A stretch of 64,000 bases of DNA from an uncultured Butyrivibrio sp. (lineage in GTDB: Bacteria; Bacillota; Clostridia; Lachnospirales; Lachnospiraceae): NCBI RefSeq assembly GCF_947169445.1, contig NZ_CAMVPU010000010.1, positions 1-64,000 of the forward strand, read 5' to 3'. The notes below the pieces were generated by a model. That model did not search any database, was not told where the DNA came from, and worked only from the letters and a program-made list of their open reading frames with translations. The translations under genes were made by a program, and so were the position numbers. Below, piece by piece: positions 1-8,777 of the stretch (position 1 is its first letter; each line of letters begins with the position of its first letter).

Positions 1-1354
1 CGTGGTGAGGGAAGTTGCCCTGGATAAGTACGTGTCTGTAGAATCTGCCCATCTCTGGAATAGCGAATACACCGATACCACCGAATGACTGTGTAGCAAC
101 AGGAAGAACTTCACCCTGAGCAACATAAGCACGAAGATGGTTATCTGATGTACTCTGCAGTCTGTAGAATGTGATATCACCAGGGATAATGTCACCTTCA
201 AGTGTTCCCTGTGTAACTTCCTCAGGAAGGTTTCTAGCCATAATTCTCTGGAACTTCATCTCGCAGCTTGAAAGCTTGCTTGTGCATGTATTTCCGCAGT
301 GGAAGCCCATGAATGTATCTGTGTGCTTGTAATCAAACTTGCCCTTGATGCTCTGCTCATACATATCAGCAGGTACAGAGTTGTTGATATCAAGAAGTGT
401 AACAGCATCATTAGAAATGCATGTTCCGATGAACTCAGAAATTGCACCGTAGATATCTACTTCGCAAGATACAGGAATTCCGCGGCCTGTAAGTCTTGAG
501 TTTACGTAGCAAGGAACGAAACCAAACTGTGTCTGGAATGCAGGCCAGCACTTACCAGCGATTGCAACATACTTCTTGCCACCTCTGTGTCCTTCGATCC
601 AGTCAAGAAGTGTAAGCTCGTACTGAGCAAGCTTCTCAAGGATTTCTGGCTTCTTGTTGCCAGCGCCAAGGTCTTTTTCCATATCAGCCTTGATCTCAGC
701 GATTCTAGGATCACCAGCGTGCTTGTTGAATGACTCGAAGAGGTCAAGCTCTGAGTTCTCTTCAATCTCAGCACCAAGGTTGTAGATCTGCTGGATAGGA
801 GCGTTACAAGCAAGGAAGTTCATAGGACGAGGTCCAAATGAAATAACCTTAAGGTTAGCAAGTCCATCAAGTGCTCTTGCGATCGGAACGAACTCGTTGA
901 TCATCTTAGCGCACTCATCAGCTGTTCCTACAGGATACTCAGGAATATAAGCCTTTACTCCACGAAGGTGAAGGTTGTAGCTTGCGTTGAGCATACCGCA
1001 GTATGCATCACCTCTGCCATCGATAAGGTCACTCTGTGACTCCTCAGCAGCTGCGCAGAACATAACAGGTCCGTCAAACTTCTGAGCAAGAAGTGTCTCA
1101 GAAATTTCTGGTCCAAAGTTTCCAAGGTAAACGCAAAGAGCGTTACAGCCAGCCTTCTTAACATCCTCAAGAGCCTCAAGTGTCTGAGTCTCGCTCTCGA
1201 TAATACATACAGGGCACTCATAAACGTCCTTGTCGTTAAAGTTCTTCTTATAAGCCTCTACTAAAGCTTTTCTTCTGTTTACAGCAAGTGATGCTGGGAA
1301 GCAGTCACGACTTACTGCAACAAGTCCAATTTTTACTTCTGGAATGTTAATCAT
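1..1354 (-). CDS. L-fucose/L-arabinose isomerase family protein (C-terminus cut by window edge)
   Basis: A 451-codon open frame reads from ATG at 1354 off the left edge, so perhaps a tenth of the protein is missing. The start follows AAAGGGGA with good spacing. The fold class is the FucI/AraA ketol-isomerase group. An N-terminal Rossmann-like half (LVAVSRDCF, LCVYLGNFGPE) precedes a C-terminal half with CEVDIYGA and LLDINN, which match the Glu and Asp metal/catalytic motifs of fucose isomerase. The likely role is aldose-ketose isomerisation in the cytoplasm. The neighbouring xylan enzymes and the distant xylB suggest a pentose or a deoxyhexose, but the true substrate is not readable from sequence. 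The family is well supported; the specific activity is inference. Confidence 0.72.
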   Translation of the reverse strand, partial: MINIPEVKIGLVAVSRDCFPASLAVNRRKALVEAYKKNFNDKDVYECPVCIIESETQTLEALEDVKKAGCNALCVYLGNFGPEISETLLAQKFDGPVMFCAAAEESQSDLIDGRGDAYCGMLNASYNLHLRGVKAYIPEYPVGTADECAKMINEFVPIARALDGLANLKVISFGPRPMNFLACNAPIQQIYNLGAEIEENSELDLFESFNKHAGDPRIAEIKADMEKDLGAGNKKPEILEKLAQYELTLLDWIEGHRGGKKYVAIAGKCWPAFQTQFGFVPCYVNSRLTGRGIPVSCEVDIYGAISEFIGTCISNDAVTLLDINNSVPADMYEQSIKGKFDYKHTDTFMGFHCGNTCTSKLSSCEMKFQRIMARNLPEEVTQGTLEGDIIPGDITFYRLQSTSDNHLRAYVAQGEVLPVATQSFGGIGVFAIPEMGRFYRHVLIQGNFPHH

Positions 1355-1684
1355 AAAAAATCCCCTTTCTGCGCAAACAGCGCATCTAAAACTTTTCTTT
1401 ATCCCAAGAGCTGCCAGCTCTAATTGGTCACTACTTACATAAAACAATACAACTTAGTACTTGTATACTTTTCATGACGTTAATAATTATGTGCCATGCA
1501 TAATCAAATATCAAGCCTACAAAACGTAGAAAAATAGTCTGTAAAATTATTCAAATTGCTTGCTAGTTGTATCTAAATCTGTGCCACAACAGTACAACTT
1601 CATTTCTCATGTGTCCTCATATAACCTCGCTCCACGAACACTCCGTCCCTCGCGTGGTTCTGAAACACATTATCCAAAAGGATT
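1355..1684 (-). promoter_or_regulatory. Intergenic region carrying the promoter side of the isomerase gene
   Basis: This 330 bp AT-rich gap lies between the isomerase start and the end of the upstream GH3 gene. The clearest element is the imperfect palindrome at 1486-1504, with arms ATTATG and CATAAT around seven bases; it contains TGTGC and TGCA halves like the sites in front of the two AraC regulators. I see no convincing hairpin terminator for the GH3 gene and no coding frame. Confidence 0.35.
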
Positions 1685-3811
1685 TCAACCAAGCGTCACA
1701 TCAAAAGACATGCACTTGTGGCCTGTGAGCTCCTCTGATCTAGCGTCAGGCTGCTGACAACCGGCATATATCTTGAAGTTCTTGCCGTAGATTTTTCTCT
1801 CACCGTCTTCATTAACAGATGTAAAGGCCTTCTTATCAAGTGTGATTGTAACCTCTGTTTCTGAACCTGCAGCTACATGTACTCTCTTAAATCCGCAAAG
1901 TTTAGGATGAGTTGTAGCAAACTCAGAATCGATATCCTTAATATAAACCTGAACAACCTCGTCTGTATCCACCTTACCGTCATTAGCTACTGTAACTGTA
2001 AGCTTGGCATTCAAAGTGTCAGTTGTGTCGCCATTTTCCATCTCCAGATGGTTTTCAGGCTTCACATAGCAGTCACCATATGTAAGTCCATATCCAAATG
2101 GATAAAGAGGTGTGCCCTCGAAATATCTGTAGGTTCTGTTCTTCATCGAATAATCCTTGAATCCAGGAAGATCATCTGATGAATAATAGAATGTCAAAGG
2201 AAGCTTACCTGATGGTGATACATCTCCAAAGAGAATATCTGCAACATCAGCGCCGCCTCTTGCGCCCGGATACCAGGCCTGAAGAACTGCATTAGCGTCC
2301 TCCTGAGCCTTGGAAAGATCAATTGCACTTCCCGCCATATCAATAACAATAGTAGGCTTTCCGCACTCAAGAACTGAGTTAAGGAGCTGTCTCTGTGAAA
2401 GAGGAAGGCTCAGATTGATCTTGTCTCCTGATGCAAACTGGTTACCTGCATCGCCTTCTTCACCTTCAAGATTCTCATCAAGACCAACAACTACAACCAC
2501 TACATCTGAGTGATCAGCAACAGCCTGTGCCTCTGATAATCTGTCAGGGAGGTTAGGGTCAGCCAGGTTACTAAGGTTATTCTTGAAGATATCACAGCCT
2601 TCTGAATAAAGAACGCGAACATCATCGTCAACCTTATCCTGAATTCCCTCAAGAACAGTGATGTATCTTGAAGCTGTTCCGTGATAGTTACCAATAAGTG
2701 AAAGTCTTGAGTTGGCATTTGGTCCAACTACACCGATTGTCTTGATCTTTTCTTTATTAAGAGGAAGAAGTCCGTCATTTTTCAAAAGAACTACTGACTC
2801 CTTAGCTGCTCTGCTGGCAACCTGAAGGTGTTCTTTACATTCAACCTTCTCATACGGAATCTCATCGTACTCAGTCTTATCAAACATTCCAAGAAGGAAT
2901 CTTGTTGTAAACAGTCTTACGCAGGAAGTTGTAATCAGGTCTTCGCTGATAATTCCGGCTCTTACTGCATTCATAATTGACTGATATGTACATCCACAGT
3001 TAAGGTCACATCCCATTTCAAGTGCAAGCTTTGCAGACTCTTCCGGGCTGCTGGTAACCTTGTGATTCTCATGGAAATCCTTGATAGCCCAGCAGTCAGA
3101 TACAAAGTGTCCCTTGAAGCCCCACTTTCCTCTAAGTGTATCAACCATAAGAGGCTTATTAGCACAGCAAGGCTCACCATTAGTTCTGTTATAAGCACCC
3201 ATAACAGCTTCAACATCTGCCTCTGTTACAAGAGCCTCAAATGCCGGAAGGTATGTCTCCTCAAGATCCTTCTTGGAAGCCTTGGCATCAAAGAAATGTC
3301 TTTCTCCCTCAGGACCGGAATGAACAGCGAAGTGCTTAGCACAAGCTGCAACCTTCATGTATTCACCATCACCCTGCATTGCCTTTACAAAAGGAACTGC
3401 CAGTCTGCTGGTAAGGAATGGATCTTCTCCATAGGTCTCATGACCTCTTCCCCATCTGGGATCACGGAAAATATTTACGTTAGGAGCCCAGAATGTAAGT
3501 CCCTTGTAAATATCCCTGTCCTCTCTCTTGGACTGCTCATTATATTTAGCACGAGCCTCAACAGCGATGATCTCGCCGATAGCTCCCATAAGTTCCTCAT
3601 CAAATGCTGCTGCAAGACCTATAGCCTGTGGGAACATTGTTGCTGTGCCCGCTCTTGCAACACCGTGCAGAGCCTCATTCCACCAGTTGTATGCCGGAAT
3701 TCCCAATCTATCTATAGCAGGAGCGTCATAGCGAAGCTGTGATGCCTTTTCTTCTACAGTCATCTTGGAAACAAGTTCAGCAGCTCTTTTTTTTGCTTCT
3801 TCTCTGTTCAT
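1685..3811 (-). CDS. Glycoside hydrolase family 3 beta-xylosidase/beta-glucosidase
   Basis: The 708-residue protein has the normal GH3 order: catalytic barrel (about 1-290), alpha/beta sandwich (about 330-580) and a C-terminal fibronectin-III-like domain. The start of the barrel (NWWNEALHGVARAG, FPQAIGLAA) is typical of the xylan-type GH3 subgroup. The barrel also holds RDPRWGRGHETYGEDP and KHFAVHSGPE. The nucleophile is Asp239 in VSDC. There is no signal peptide, so it should act in the cytoplasm on imported oligosaccharides, releasing terminal xylose or glucose. ATG at 3811 follows AAGGGAAAAGG. It lies in the same direction as the isomerase and the xylan importer, which favours beta-xylosidase; beta-glucosidase or arabinofuranosidase side activity cannot be excluded. 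Confidence 0.88.
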   Translation of the reverse strand: MNREEAKKRAAELVSKMTVEEKASQLRYDAPAIDRLGIPAYNWWNEALHGVARAGTATMFPQAIGLAAAFDEELMGAIGEIIAVEARAKYNEQSKREDRDIYKGLTFWAPNVNIFRDPRWGRGHETYGEDPFLTSRLAVPFVKAMQGDGEYMKVAACAKHFAVHSGPEGERHFFDAKASKKDLEETYLPAFEALVTEADVEAVMGAYNRTNGEPCCANKPLMVDTLRGKWGFKGHFVSDCWAIKDFHENHKVTSSPEESAKLALEMGCDLNCGCTYQSIMNAVRAGIISEDLITTSCVRLFTTRFLLGMFDKTEYDEIPYEKVECKEHLQVASRAAKESVVLLKNDGLLPLNKEKIKTIGVVGPNANSRLSLIGNYHGTASRYITVLEGIQDKVDDDVRVLYSEGCDIFKNNLSNLADPNLPDRLSEAQAVADHSDVVVVVVGLDENLEGEEGDAGNQFASGDKINLSLPLSQRQLLNSVLECGKPTIVIDMAGSAIDLSKAQEDANAVLQAWYPGARGGADVADILFGDVSPSGKLPLTFYYSSDDLPGFKDYSMKNRTYRYFEGTPLYPFGYGLTYGDCYVKPENHLEMENGDTTDTLNAKLTVTVANDGKVDTDEVVQVYIKDIDSEFATTHPKLCGFKRVHVAAGSETEVTITLDKKAFTSVNEDGERKIYGKNFKIYAGCQQPDARSEELTGHKCMSFDVTLG

Positions 3812-4075
3812 ACCTTTTCCCTTCTACACACAAAAAAATGTGAATCTCACATTTTCCCTTTTTCACTTTAAATATTTTTACATACGAACAGACTCACTTC
3901 TTACCATATTTTGCCTTGATACACTTAATACTTGCGGCAGAAAAAAATAACCATGGCACATCTTCCATATCCCAGACATCCAATTCAAAAATCAACCCAC
4001 ACATTGTCCATATTTTTTTGATATTAAATTCTTTTTTTGGAAAAATTGCGAAGTGGAATAAAAGGCCAAAACATG

Positions 4076-4081
4076 TATAAT
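4076..4081 (+). promoter_or_regulatory. Candidate -10 box (TATAAT) upstream of the 4117 gene
   Basis: A consensus TATAAT sits 36 bases before the ATG at 4117, which is followed back by a GAGGT ribosome binding site. The matching -35 is weak: GTGGAA lies 17 bases upstream. The region 3812-4116 is the divergent promoter between this gene and the GH3 gene and holds no other coding signal. Confidence 0.45.
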
Positions 4082-4116
4082 TGGATTTCTCACTCAAAGA
4101 TTCAAAGAGGTAAAAC

Positions 4117-4977
4117 ATGAATAATCTGTTATACATTTTCGAAGAAGTTTGCGAACTCATCACAACAAAAGGACTTGATCATAACGAAAGGGAAAATGAT
4201 GAAGACAAGTTCATCTGGTCATTCGCCCAAAATGGCTCTTCTCTTCACGTAAATACTGTTTCCCAGAGCCGTTATGTTCTCTACGCTACAGAGAAAGATT
4301 ATAATCTCATCCACAAAAGAGCCGAAGACAAGGGCCTTGGCATAACTCTAAAGGAATCCAAAAAAGACGTAATTGAATTGCTGGTTTCACAGTATGAGGA
4401 AGTATCCAGCAAAGCAATCCTGTTTATCAGAAACGGCAACAAGGGACTTCTTGCGAATCCTGATGAAAAGAAGCTCTCTCATGTCATTTACTTTTTTACC
4501 AATGAGAATTTGGAATTTATTCTTGATTGTCTTGCAGAAAACGAGCTTTATAGCGAAAAAATTCGACAGGAAAAGATATACGCAGAAAAGCTTAAGGCAT
4601 CTGAAGAACTCAAAGCTCTTGCTACCGCTCAAACCAAGCTTATGAAGAGTCAGAAGTATGGACGCTCCAGATTATCAGCTCCCGCTTCAGAAGGTAGCAG
4701 TATAAAAAATATAAAATCAACTGCTTACGGTGTGGCCAGCGCCACCATTTTTACCAAGACAGCCAGTGCAGGAAGCAATACAGCTGCAAGCGAGCTAACC
4801 GATGAAGAAATAAAAAATGTCATCCCCGAAGGCTGCCTTGTGTCTCACAAGAAGTATGGCAAGGGCACCGTTAAGGCTATCCTTGAGGGAAAAATCGATG
4901 TACTTTTTGAAGATTCAGTAGAAAAAGTATTTGCAGCACAGGTTTGTATAAATAACAAGCTTCTTACAGTTATTTAA
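4117..4977 (+). CDS. Hypothetical protein with a C-terminal Tudor/KOW-like segment
   Basis: This 286-residue protein has no signal peptide or membrane helix. I do not recognise the N-terminal 160 residues. A charged, helix-prone stretch follows (about 145-185, rich in Glu, Lys and Ala). It leads through a Ser/Ala-rich linker (about 185-235) to a C-terminal module with GCLVSHKKYGKGTV and later FEDSVEKVF. That last module resembles the small beta-barrel at the C-terminus of PcrA/UvrD helicases, which often binds RNA polymerase or nucleic acid. The gene is monocistronic and converges on the sugar-binding protein gene. The function is unknown; the Tudor-like call rests on one short motif. Confidence 0.7.
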   Translation: MNNLLYIFEEVCELITTKGLDHNERENDEDKFIWSFAQNGSSLHVNTVSQSRYVLYATEKDYNLIHKRAEDKGLGITLKESKKDVIELLVSQYEEVSSKAILFIRNGNKGLLANPDEKKLSHVIYFFTNENLEFILDCLAENELYSEKIRQEKIYAEKLKASEELKALATAQTKLMKSQKYGRSRLSAPASEGSSIKNIKSTAYGVASATIFTKTASAGSNTAASELTDEEIKNVIPEGCLVSHKKYGKGTVKAILEGKIDVLFEDSVEKVFAAQVCINNKLLTVI

Positions 4978-5002
4978 AATTTTGAACAATATACGCGCAT
5001 AA

Positions 5003-5043
5003 AAAGGGCGCTGCCCAGATGATCATCTGGAGCGGCGCCCTTT
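5003..5043. terminator. Strong bidirectional hairpin terminator
   Basis: Outer arms AAAGGGCGC and GCGCCCTTT enclose the perfect inner palindrome CCAGATGATCATCTGG. It lies between two convergent genes ending at 4977 and 5066 and has A/T runs on both sides. Confidence 0.9.
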
Positions 5044-5065
5044 ATCATTTCTAAATTTGTCTTAA

Positions 5066-6796
5066 TTATGGAAGCATTGTAGCGTCGCCGAAGTACTCAG
5101 CCCACTTCTCTGCTCTCTCATCCATGATAGCCTGTCCACCTGCTGAGAGGTAATCTGACATATAACTATCCCATGCTGAATCAAAGTCAGCTTCTGCAGC
5201 AACTACAGCGTTGTCATAAATCTGATCTCTCTTTGATGAAAGAGTATCACCAACGCCTGCTTCTGCTGTGATCTCACCAACGTTTACGTTCTTTGGCTCA
5301 AGACCATCTGTACGTGAGATTACGTCAGCCTGGCTAACAAGCTCAGGATCAGCATCTGCATAACCATATGCAAGTGAAAGAGCTGCAAGCTTCTCATCGC
5401 CAAAGTATGTTCCGTTACATGTGATTGTGTAGTCAATGTTCTTACCAGAGTTCTGGATTGCATCGCCAGTTGCAGCCATGATCTGAATTGCTCCGCTATC
5501 AAGAACCTGATGTGTTACGCCTTCATCACCAGCCTGGAGATACTTGATTGTCTCAGGCTTTGAAATGAAGTCACAGTAAAGAAGTGATGCAAGAGGCTCT
5601 GTGTTTGTTGTAGGGAAGAAGATCTTTCTGTCGCCTGCTGAGCTATAAAGCCACTTTGAATATTTTCCTGCTGAATTCTGGAAGCAATCAACTGCTACAA
5701 ACTTAGCGTCTTCGCCAACGTTTCTCTTAAGGTTGGAGTTGATACTGTCTTCACCGTTTCTGAATACATAATCCCAGTTGTGCTGGAATGCGCCTACATA
5801 GCCGGCTTTGATCATATCATCTTCTGTTGTGTCTCCGCTTCCGTAAAGAGCGAAATCTTTCCACATAAGTCCTGCATTGTACCACTTGTTAAGGAGCTTA
5901 ACTGCTTCTTTTGTTGAAGCCTGTGTAACCATTCTGTCATCGAATCCGTTGATGTAGTACTCTTTATCTGTGATGTTAGGATCCATGAAAGATGTGATGA
6001 TATTGGAAGCTCTCCAACCGATATCATAACTTGTTGAGAAAGGAACCATCTTGGAAGCATCTTTGCCAAGGAGCGTATCAGCATTATCCTTAAATGCAAC
6101 GAGCATATCCTCAAACTCCTGTGTTGTCTTAGGAGCTGCAAGACCAAGCTTATCGAGCCAGTCCTGACGAACAAAAGTTACGATTCTCTGCTGCTCTGCT
6201 CTCTTACCTTCAATAGCCCATACTGTACCTGTCTTAGGATCTTTGTCCCAAAGCATGTTAGTATCGCCAAGCCATCCCCAAAGGTTAGGAAGATCTGCCT
6301 TATAAGTCTCGATCATCTCGCTAAGGTCAATAACACCGCCCATCTGAGCATATGTAAGGACTGTAGGATAGCTGTAGGTTACGCAGATATCTGGAGCTTC
6401 ACCAGCTGCGAGGAGGTTATTGATATCATCAACCTCTGTCCATCTTGGAACCTTCTTGAAAGTAACTTCTACGTTGTGCTCTTCAAGCATTCCCTTTTTG
6501 ATGTACTCTGTGTACATGTTGTTCTCAGGATCTGATCCCCCATCATTTCCTCTGTCGTAGATTTCTACTGTGATCTTTCTTGTGTCAGCAAACTTTCCAT
6601 CTGTAAGTTCAGATGTAGCTGCTGGCTCTGCTGCAGTCTCAGTAGTTGTTGTTTCTGTCTTTGTTTCTGTTTGTGTCTCCTGCTTTGGTGTCTCCTGGGT
6701 AGCCTGTGTATCAGAACTACTTGTAGAAGATCCGCATGCTACTATTGAAAGAGCCATAGCAGATGCAAGAAACATGGATAATACCTTTTTCTTCAT
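5066..6796 (-). CDS. ABC sugar transporter, extracellular solute-binding lipoprotein
   Basis: The 576-residue protein starts with a lipoprotein signal peptide whose lipobox (SIVAC) puts the anchoring Cys near residue 21. A Thr/Glu-rich linker (about 23-62) follows, then a large family-1-type substrate-binding fold. This length and layout match the LplA-like binding proteins of Firmicutes oligosaccharide importers. The start has the site GGAGG at 6802-6806. It is the last gene of the importer operon behind two permeases, which is unusual since binding proteins usually come first; a small hairpin at 6825-6838 precedes it. The probable ligand is a decorated xylo-oligosaccharide, inferred from neighbours only. 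Confidence 0.9.
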   Translation of the reverse strand: MKKKVLSMFLASAMALSIVACGSSTSSSDTQATQETPKQETQTETKTETTTTETAAEPAATSELTDGKFADTRKITVEIYDRGNDGGSDPENNMYTEYIKKGMLEEHNVEVTFKKVPRWTEVDDINNLLAAGEAPDICVTYSYPTVLTYAQMGGVIDLSEMIETYKADLPNLWGWLGDTNMLWDKDPKTGTVWAIEGKRAEQQRIVTFVRQDWLDKLGLAAPKTTQEFEDMLVAFKDNADTLLGKDASKMVPFSTSYDIGWRASNIITSFMDPNITDKEYYINGFDDRMVTQASTKEAVKLLNKWYNAGLMWKDFALYGSGDTTEDDMIKAGYVGAFQHNWDYVFRNGEDSINSNLKRNVGEDAKFVAVDCFQNSAGKYSKWLYSSAGDRKIFFPTTNTEPLASLLYCDFISKPETIKYLQAGDEGVTHQVLDSGAIQIMAATGDAIQNSGKNIDYTITCNGTYFGDEKLAALSLAYGYADADPELVSQADVISRTDGLEPKNVNVGEITAEAGVGDTLSSKRDQIYDNAVVAAEADFDSAWDSYMSDYLSAGGQAIMDERAEKWAEYFGDATMLP

Positions 6797-6824
6797 AACT
6801 TTTACCTCCGTTTGTTATATTATG

Positions 6825-6838
6825 ATCCCGTAAGGGAT
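6825..6838 (-). promoter_or_regulatory. Small intercistronic hairpin before the binding-protein gene
   Basis: ATCCC and GGGAT pair around a four-base loop inside the 137 bp gap between permease and binding-protein genes. Such hairpins often protect binding-protein mRNA from 3' decay or hold a separate promoter; which applies here is not visible. Confidence 0.3.
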
Positions 6839-6933
6839 TAGTTACCTTTCACACCAACTATTGCCTTGCTTAATTTCATTATTAAAACTACGGTTAGCTT
6901 ACTTTTCTGCCCCGTACTATAGTTCTTCATTGA

Positions 6934-7806
6934 TTATTCCTTCACTGCGCCGAGGGTTACTCCGTGGATGAAGTATTTCTGAAGGAATGGGTAGATGCAC
7001 AAAATCGGAACTGTGGAGAACATTACGATAGCAGCCTTAAGTGATGCCGAAAGTCCCGGTGCGGAAAATCCTTCCTGTGTCGCAACTTCTACCTGATTTA
7101 TGTTGTTGATGATGTTGTACAAAAGCAGCTGTAACGGATAGAACTTATCATCCCTCATATACATAAGTGCATCTGAATATCCGTTCCAACGTCCAACAGC
7201 ATAGAACAGTGCAAGCGTAGCCATAACCGGCTTTGAAAGAGGCAGGTAGATCAGCACAAGTATCTTAAAGAATGATGCTCCGTCGATTTCTGCCGACTCA
7301 CGCAAGCTATCCGGTATGCCGTAGAAAAAGCTTCTCATGATGATCATGTTATAAACACTCATTACACCCGGGATGATAAGAACCAGCGGGTTACTCAAAA
7401 GATGAAGCTTTTGCATCAGCAGGTAGTTTGGAATTGTTCCTGCGTTAAAGAACATTGTAATAGTAATGAAAATATTTATTACTTTTCTTCCCCTAAGGTT
7501 CTCAAATATGAGAGGGAAAGCACACAATGTAGTCATAGTAAGCGACAGGATCGTGCATACAACTGTCAAAAATACTGTCCAGATAAATGCCCTGATGTAT
7601 TTGGGATCTTTTAATACTGTAGAATAAGCATTAAAGTTAAGTCCCTTGGGCAAAATATAAACCTCATTTCTTACCAAAAAGTCCGTTCCACTAAGGGACT
7701 TGGCAAGAAGGTTCAGCATCGGGATAATACACATTGCACTTACTATAAGGCAAAAGATAACAAACATAATATCCCAGGCTTTATCAGCATTTGATTTTAT
7801 TTTCAT
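6934..7806 (-). CDS. ABC sugar transporter permease (MalG/LplC type)
   Basis: The 290-residue membrane protein has six predicted hydrophobic helices. The EAA loop, which contacts the ATPase, reads ESAEIDGASFFKI near residues 165-180. It ends in the HGVTLGAVKE tail common to LplC-type permeases. The start ATG at 7806 follows GGAGGAC. It pairs with the second permease 16 bp upstream to form the transmembrane channel of the importer. No ATP-binding subunit is encoded nearby, so the pair probably uses a shared MsmK/MsiK-type ATPase from elsewhere in the genome. Confidence 0.92.
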   Translation of the reverse strand: MKIKSNADKAWDIMFVIFCLIVSAMCIIPMLNLLAKSLSGTDFLVRNEVYILPKGLNFNAYSTVLKDPKYIRAFIWTVFLTVVCTILSLTMTTLCAFPLIFENLRGRKVINIFITITMFFNAGTIPNYLLMQKLHLLSNPLVLIIPGVMSVYNMIIMRSFFYGIPDSLRESAEIDGASFFKILVLIYLPLSKPVMATLALFYAVGRWNGYSDALMYMRDDKFYPLQLLLYNIINNINQVEVATQEGFSAPGLSASLKAAIVMFSTVPILCIYPFLQKYFIHGVTLGAVKE

Positions 7807-7821
7807 TTCTTTTGTCCTCCC

Positions 7822-8760
7822 TTACCATATTCCTCTCTCACCAAGTTTACGTGAGATGAAGTTTGCCATCAGCAGGAAGAACACTCCAACTACCGACTGG
7901 AAAAGACCTACTGCAGTTGTCAGAGAGAACTGCAGGCCCTTGATACCAACCCGGTAAACAAAGGTTGCAATAACATCAGCAACTCTCATTACAAGGTTGT
8001 TCTGGAAAGCGAATGGTCTGTCAAATCCGCCGCCCAAGATGTTTCCAAGGCTCATTATGAGAAGTACAACAATTGTAGGCTTGATGCCAGGAAGGGTGAT
8101 ATGCCACATCTTGCGGAATCTTCCGGCGCCGTCAACAGCAGCAGCTTCGTACAGTTCTGGGTTGATTCCGGCAATTGCTGCAAGATATACAATTGATCCC
8201 CATCCAAAATTCTGCCAGATACCAAATCCTATATAACTTCCGATCCAGTGTGCATTGTCATTCAAAAACGGAATAGCCTCGCCGCCAAGATCCTTGATAA
8301 CCATATTTACAAGACCATCATTTGGTGCCAAAAGCTGAAGAGCCAGGCTGTAGATAATGACCCATGACAGGAAATGTGGCATGTAAGCTATAGTCTGCAC
8401 AACCTTTTTGAATCGCTTAAAGCAAAGCTCGTTCAGGATAAGTGCAAAAATAATCGGTGCAGGAAATCCGAAAAACAGATCCAAAAGATTAAGTGTGAGC
8501 GTATTTCTAAGCGCATATTTAAAGTCGTTATTCTTAAACGCCTTTATAAAAAACTCAAAACCATGATTTGCAGCAAGGGGCTGCTCCCAAATACTCTGAA
8601 CCAGACTGTACTTTTTAAAAGCAATCTGTACATAGATCATCGGTGCATACTTGAAAACTACAAGATAAGTAAGTGGCAATAGCAGCATAGCATACAGTTG
8701 CCAGTACTTTTTCATATATACACCAAAGCTAACCTTCGACTTCCTCCCAGATTTTTCCAT
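7822..8760 (-). CDS. ABC sugar transporter permease (MalF/LplB type)
   Basis: The 312-residue protein has a short basic N-terminus and six hydrophobic helices. The conserved EAA loop is YEAAAVDGAGRFRKMWHITLPG, around residues 200-221. This sequence class is the LplB group, which partners LplC-type permeases. ATG at 8760 has an AGGAGG site six bases upstream. It sits between the GH115 gene and the second permease with short gaps, so uptake and intracellular glucuronoxylan cleavage are probably co-transcribed. Confidence 0.92.
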   Translation of the reverse strand: MEKSGRKSKVSFGVYMKKYWQLYAMLLLPLTYLVVFKYAPMIYVQIAFKKYSLVQSIWEQPLAANHGFEFFIKAFKNNDFKYALRNTLTLNLLDLFFGFPAPIIFALILNELCFKRFKKVVQTIAYMPHFLSWVIIYSLALQLLAPNDGLVNMVIKDLGGEAIPFLNDNAHWIGSYIGFGIWQNFGWGSIVYLAAIAGINPELYEAAAVDGAGRFRKMWHITLPGIKPTIVVLLIMSLGNILGGGFDRPFAFQNNLVMRVADVIATFVYRVGIKGLQFSLTTAVGLFQSVVGVFFLLMANFISRKLGERGIW

Positions 8761-8777
8761 CTTATCCTCCTAAATAA

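Noticed and set aside
3062..3742. Long plus-strand open frame (226 codons) opposite the GH3 gene
   Set aside because: It is the antisense shadow of a clearly conserved GH3 gene and has no family features.
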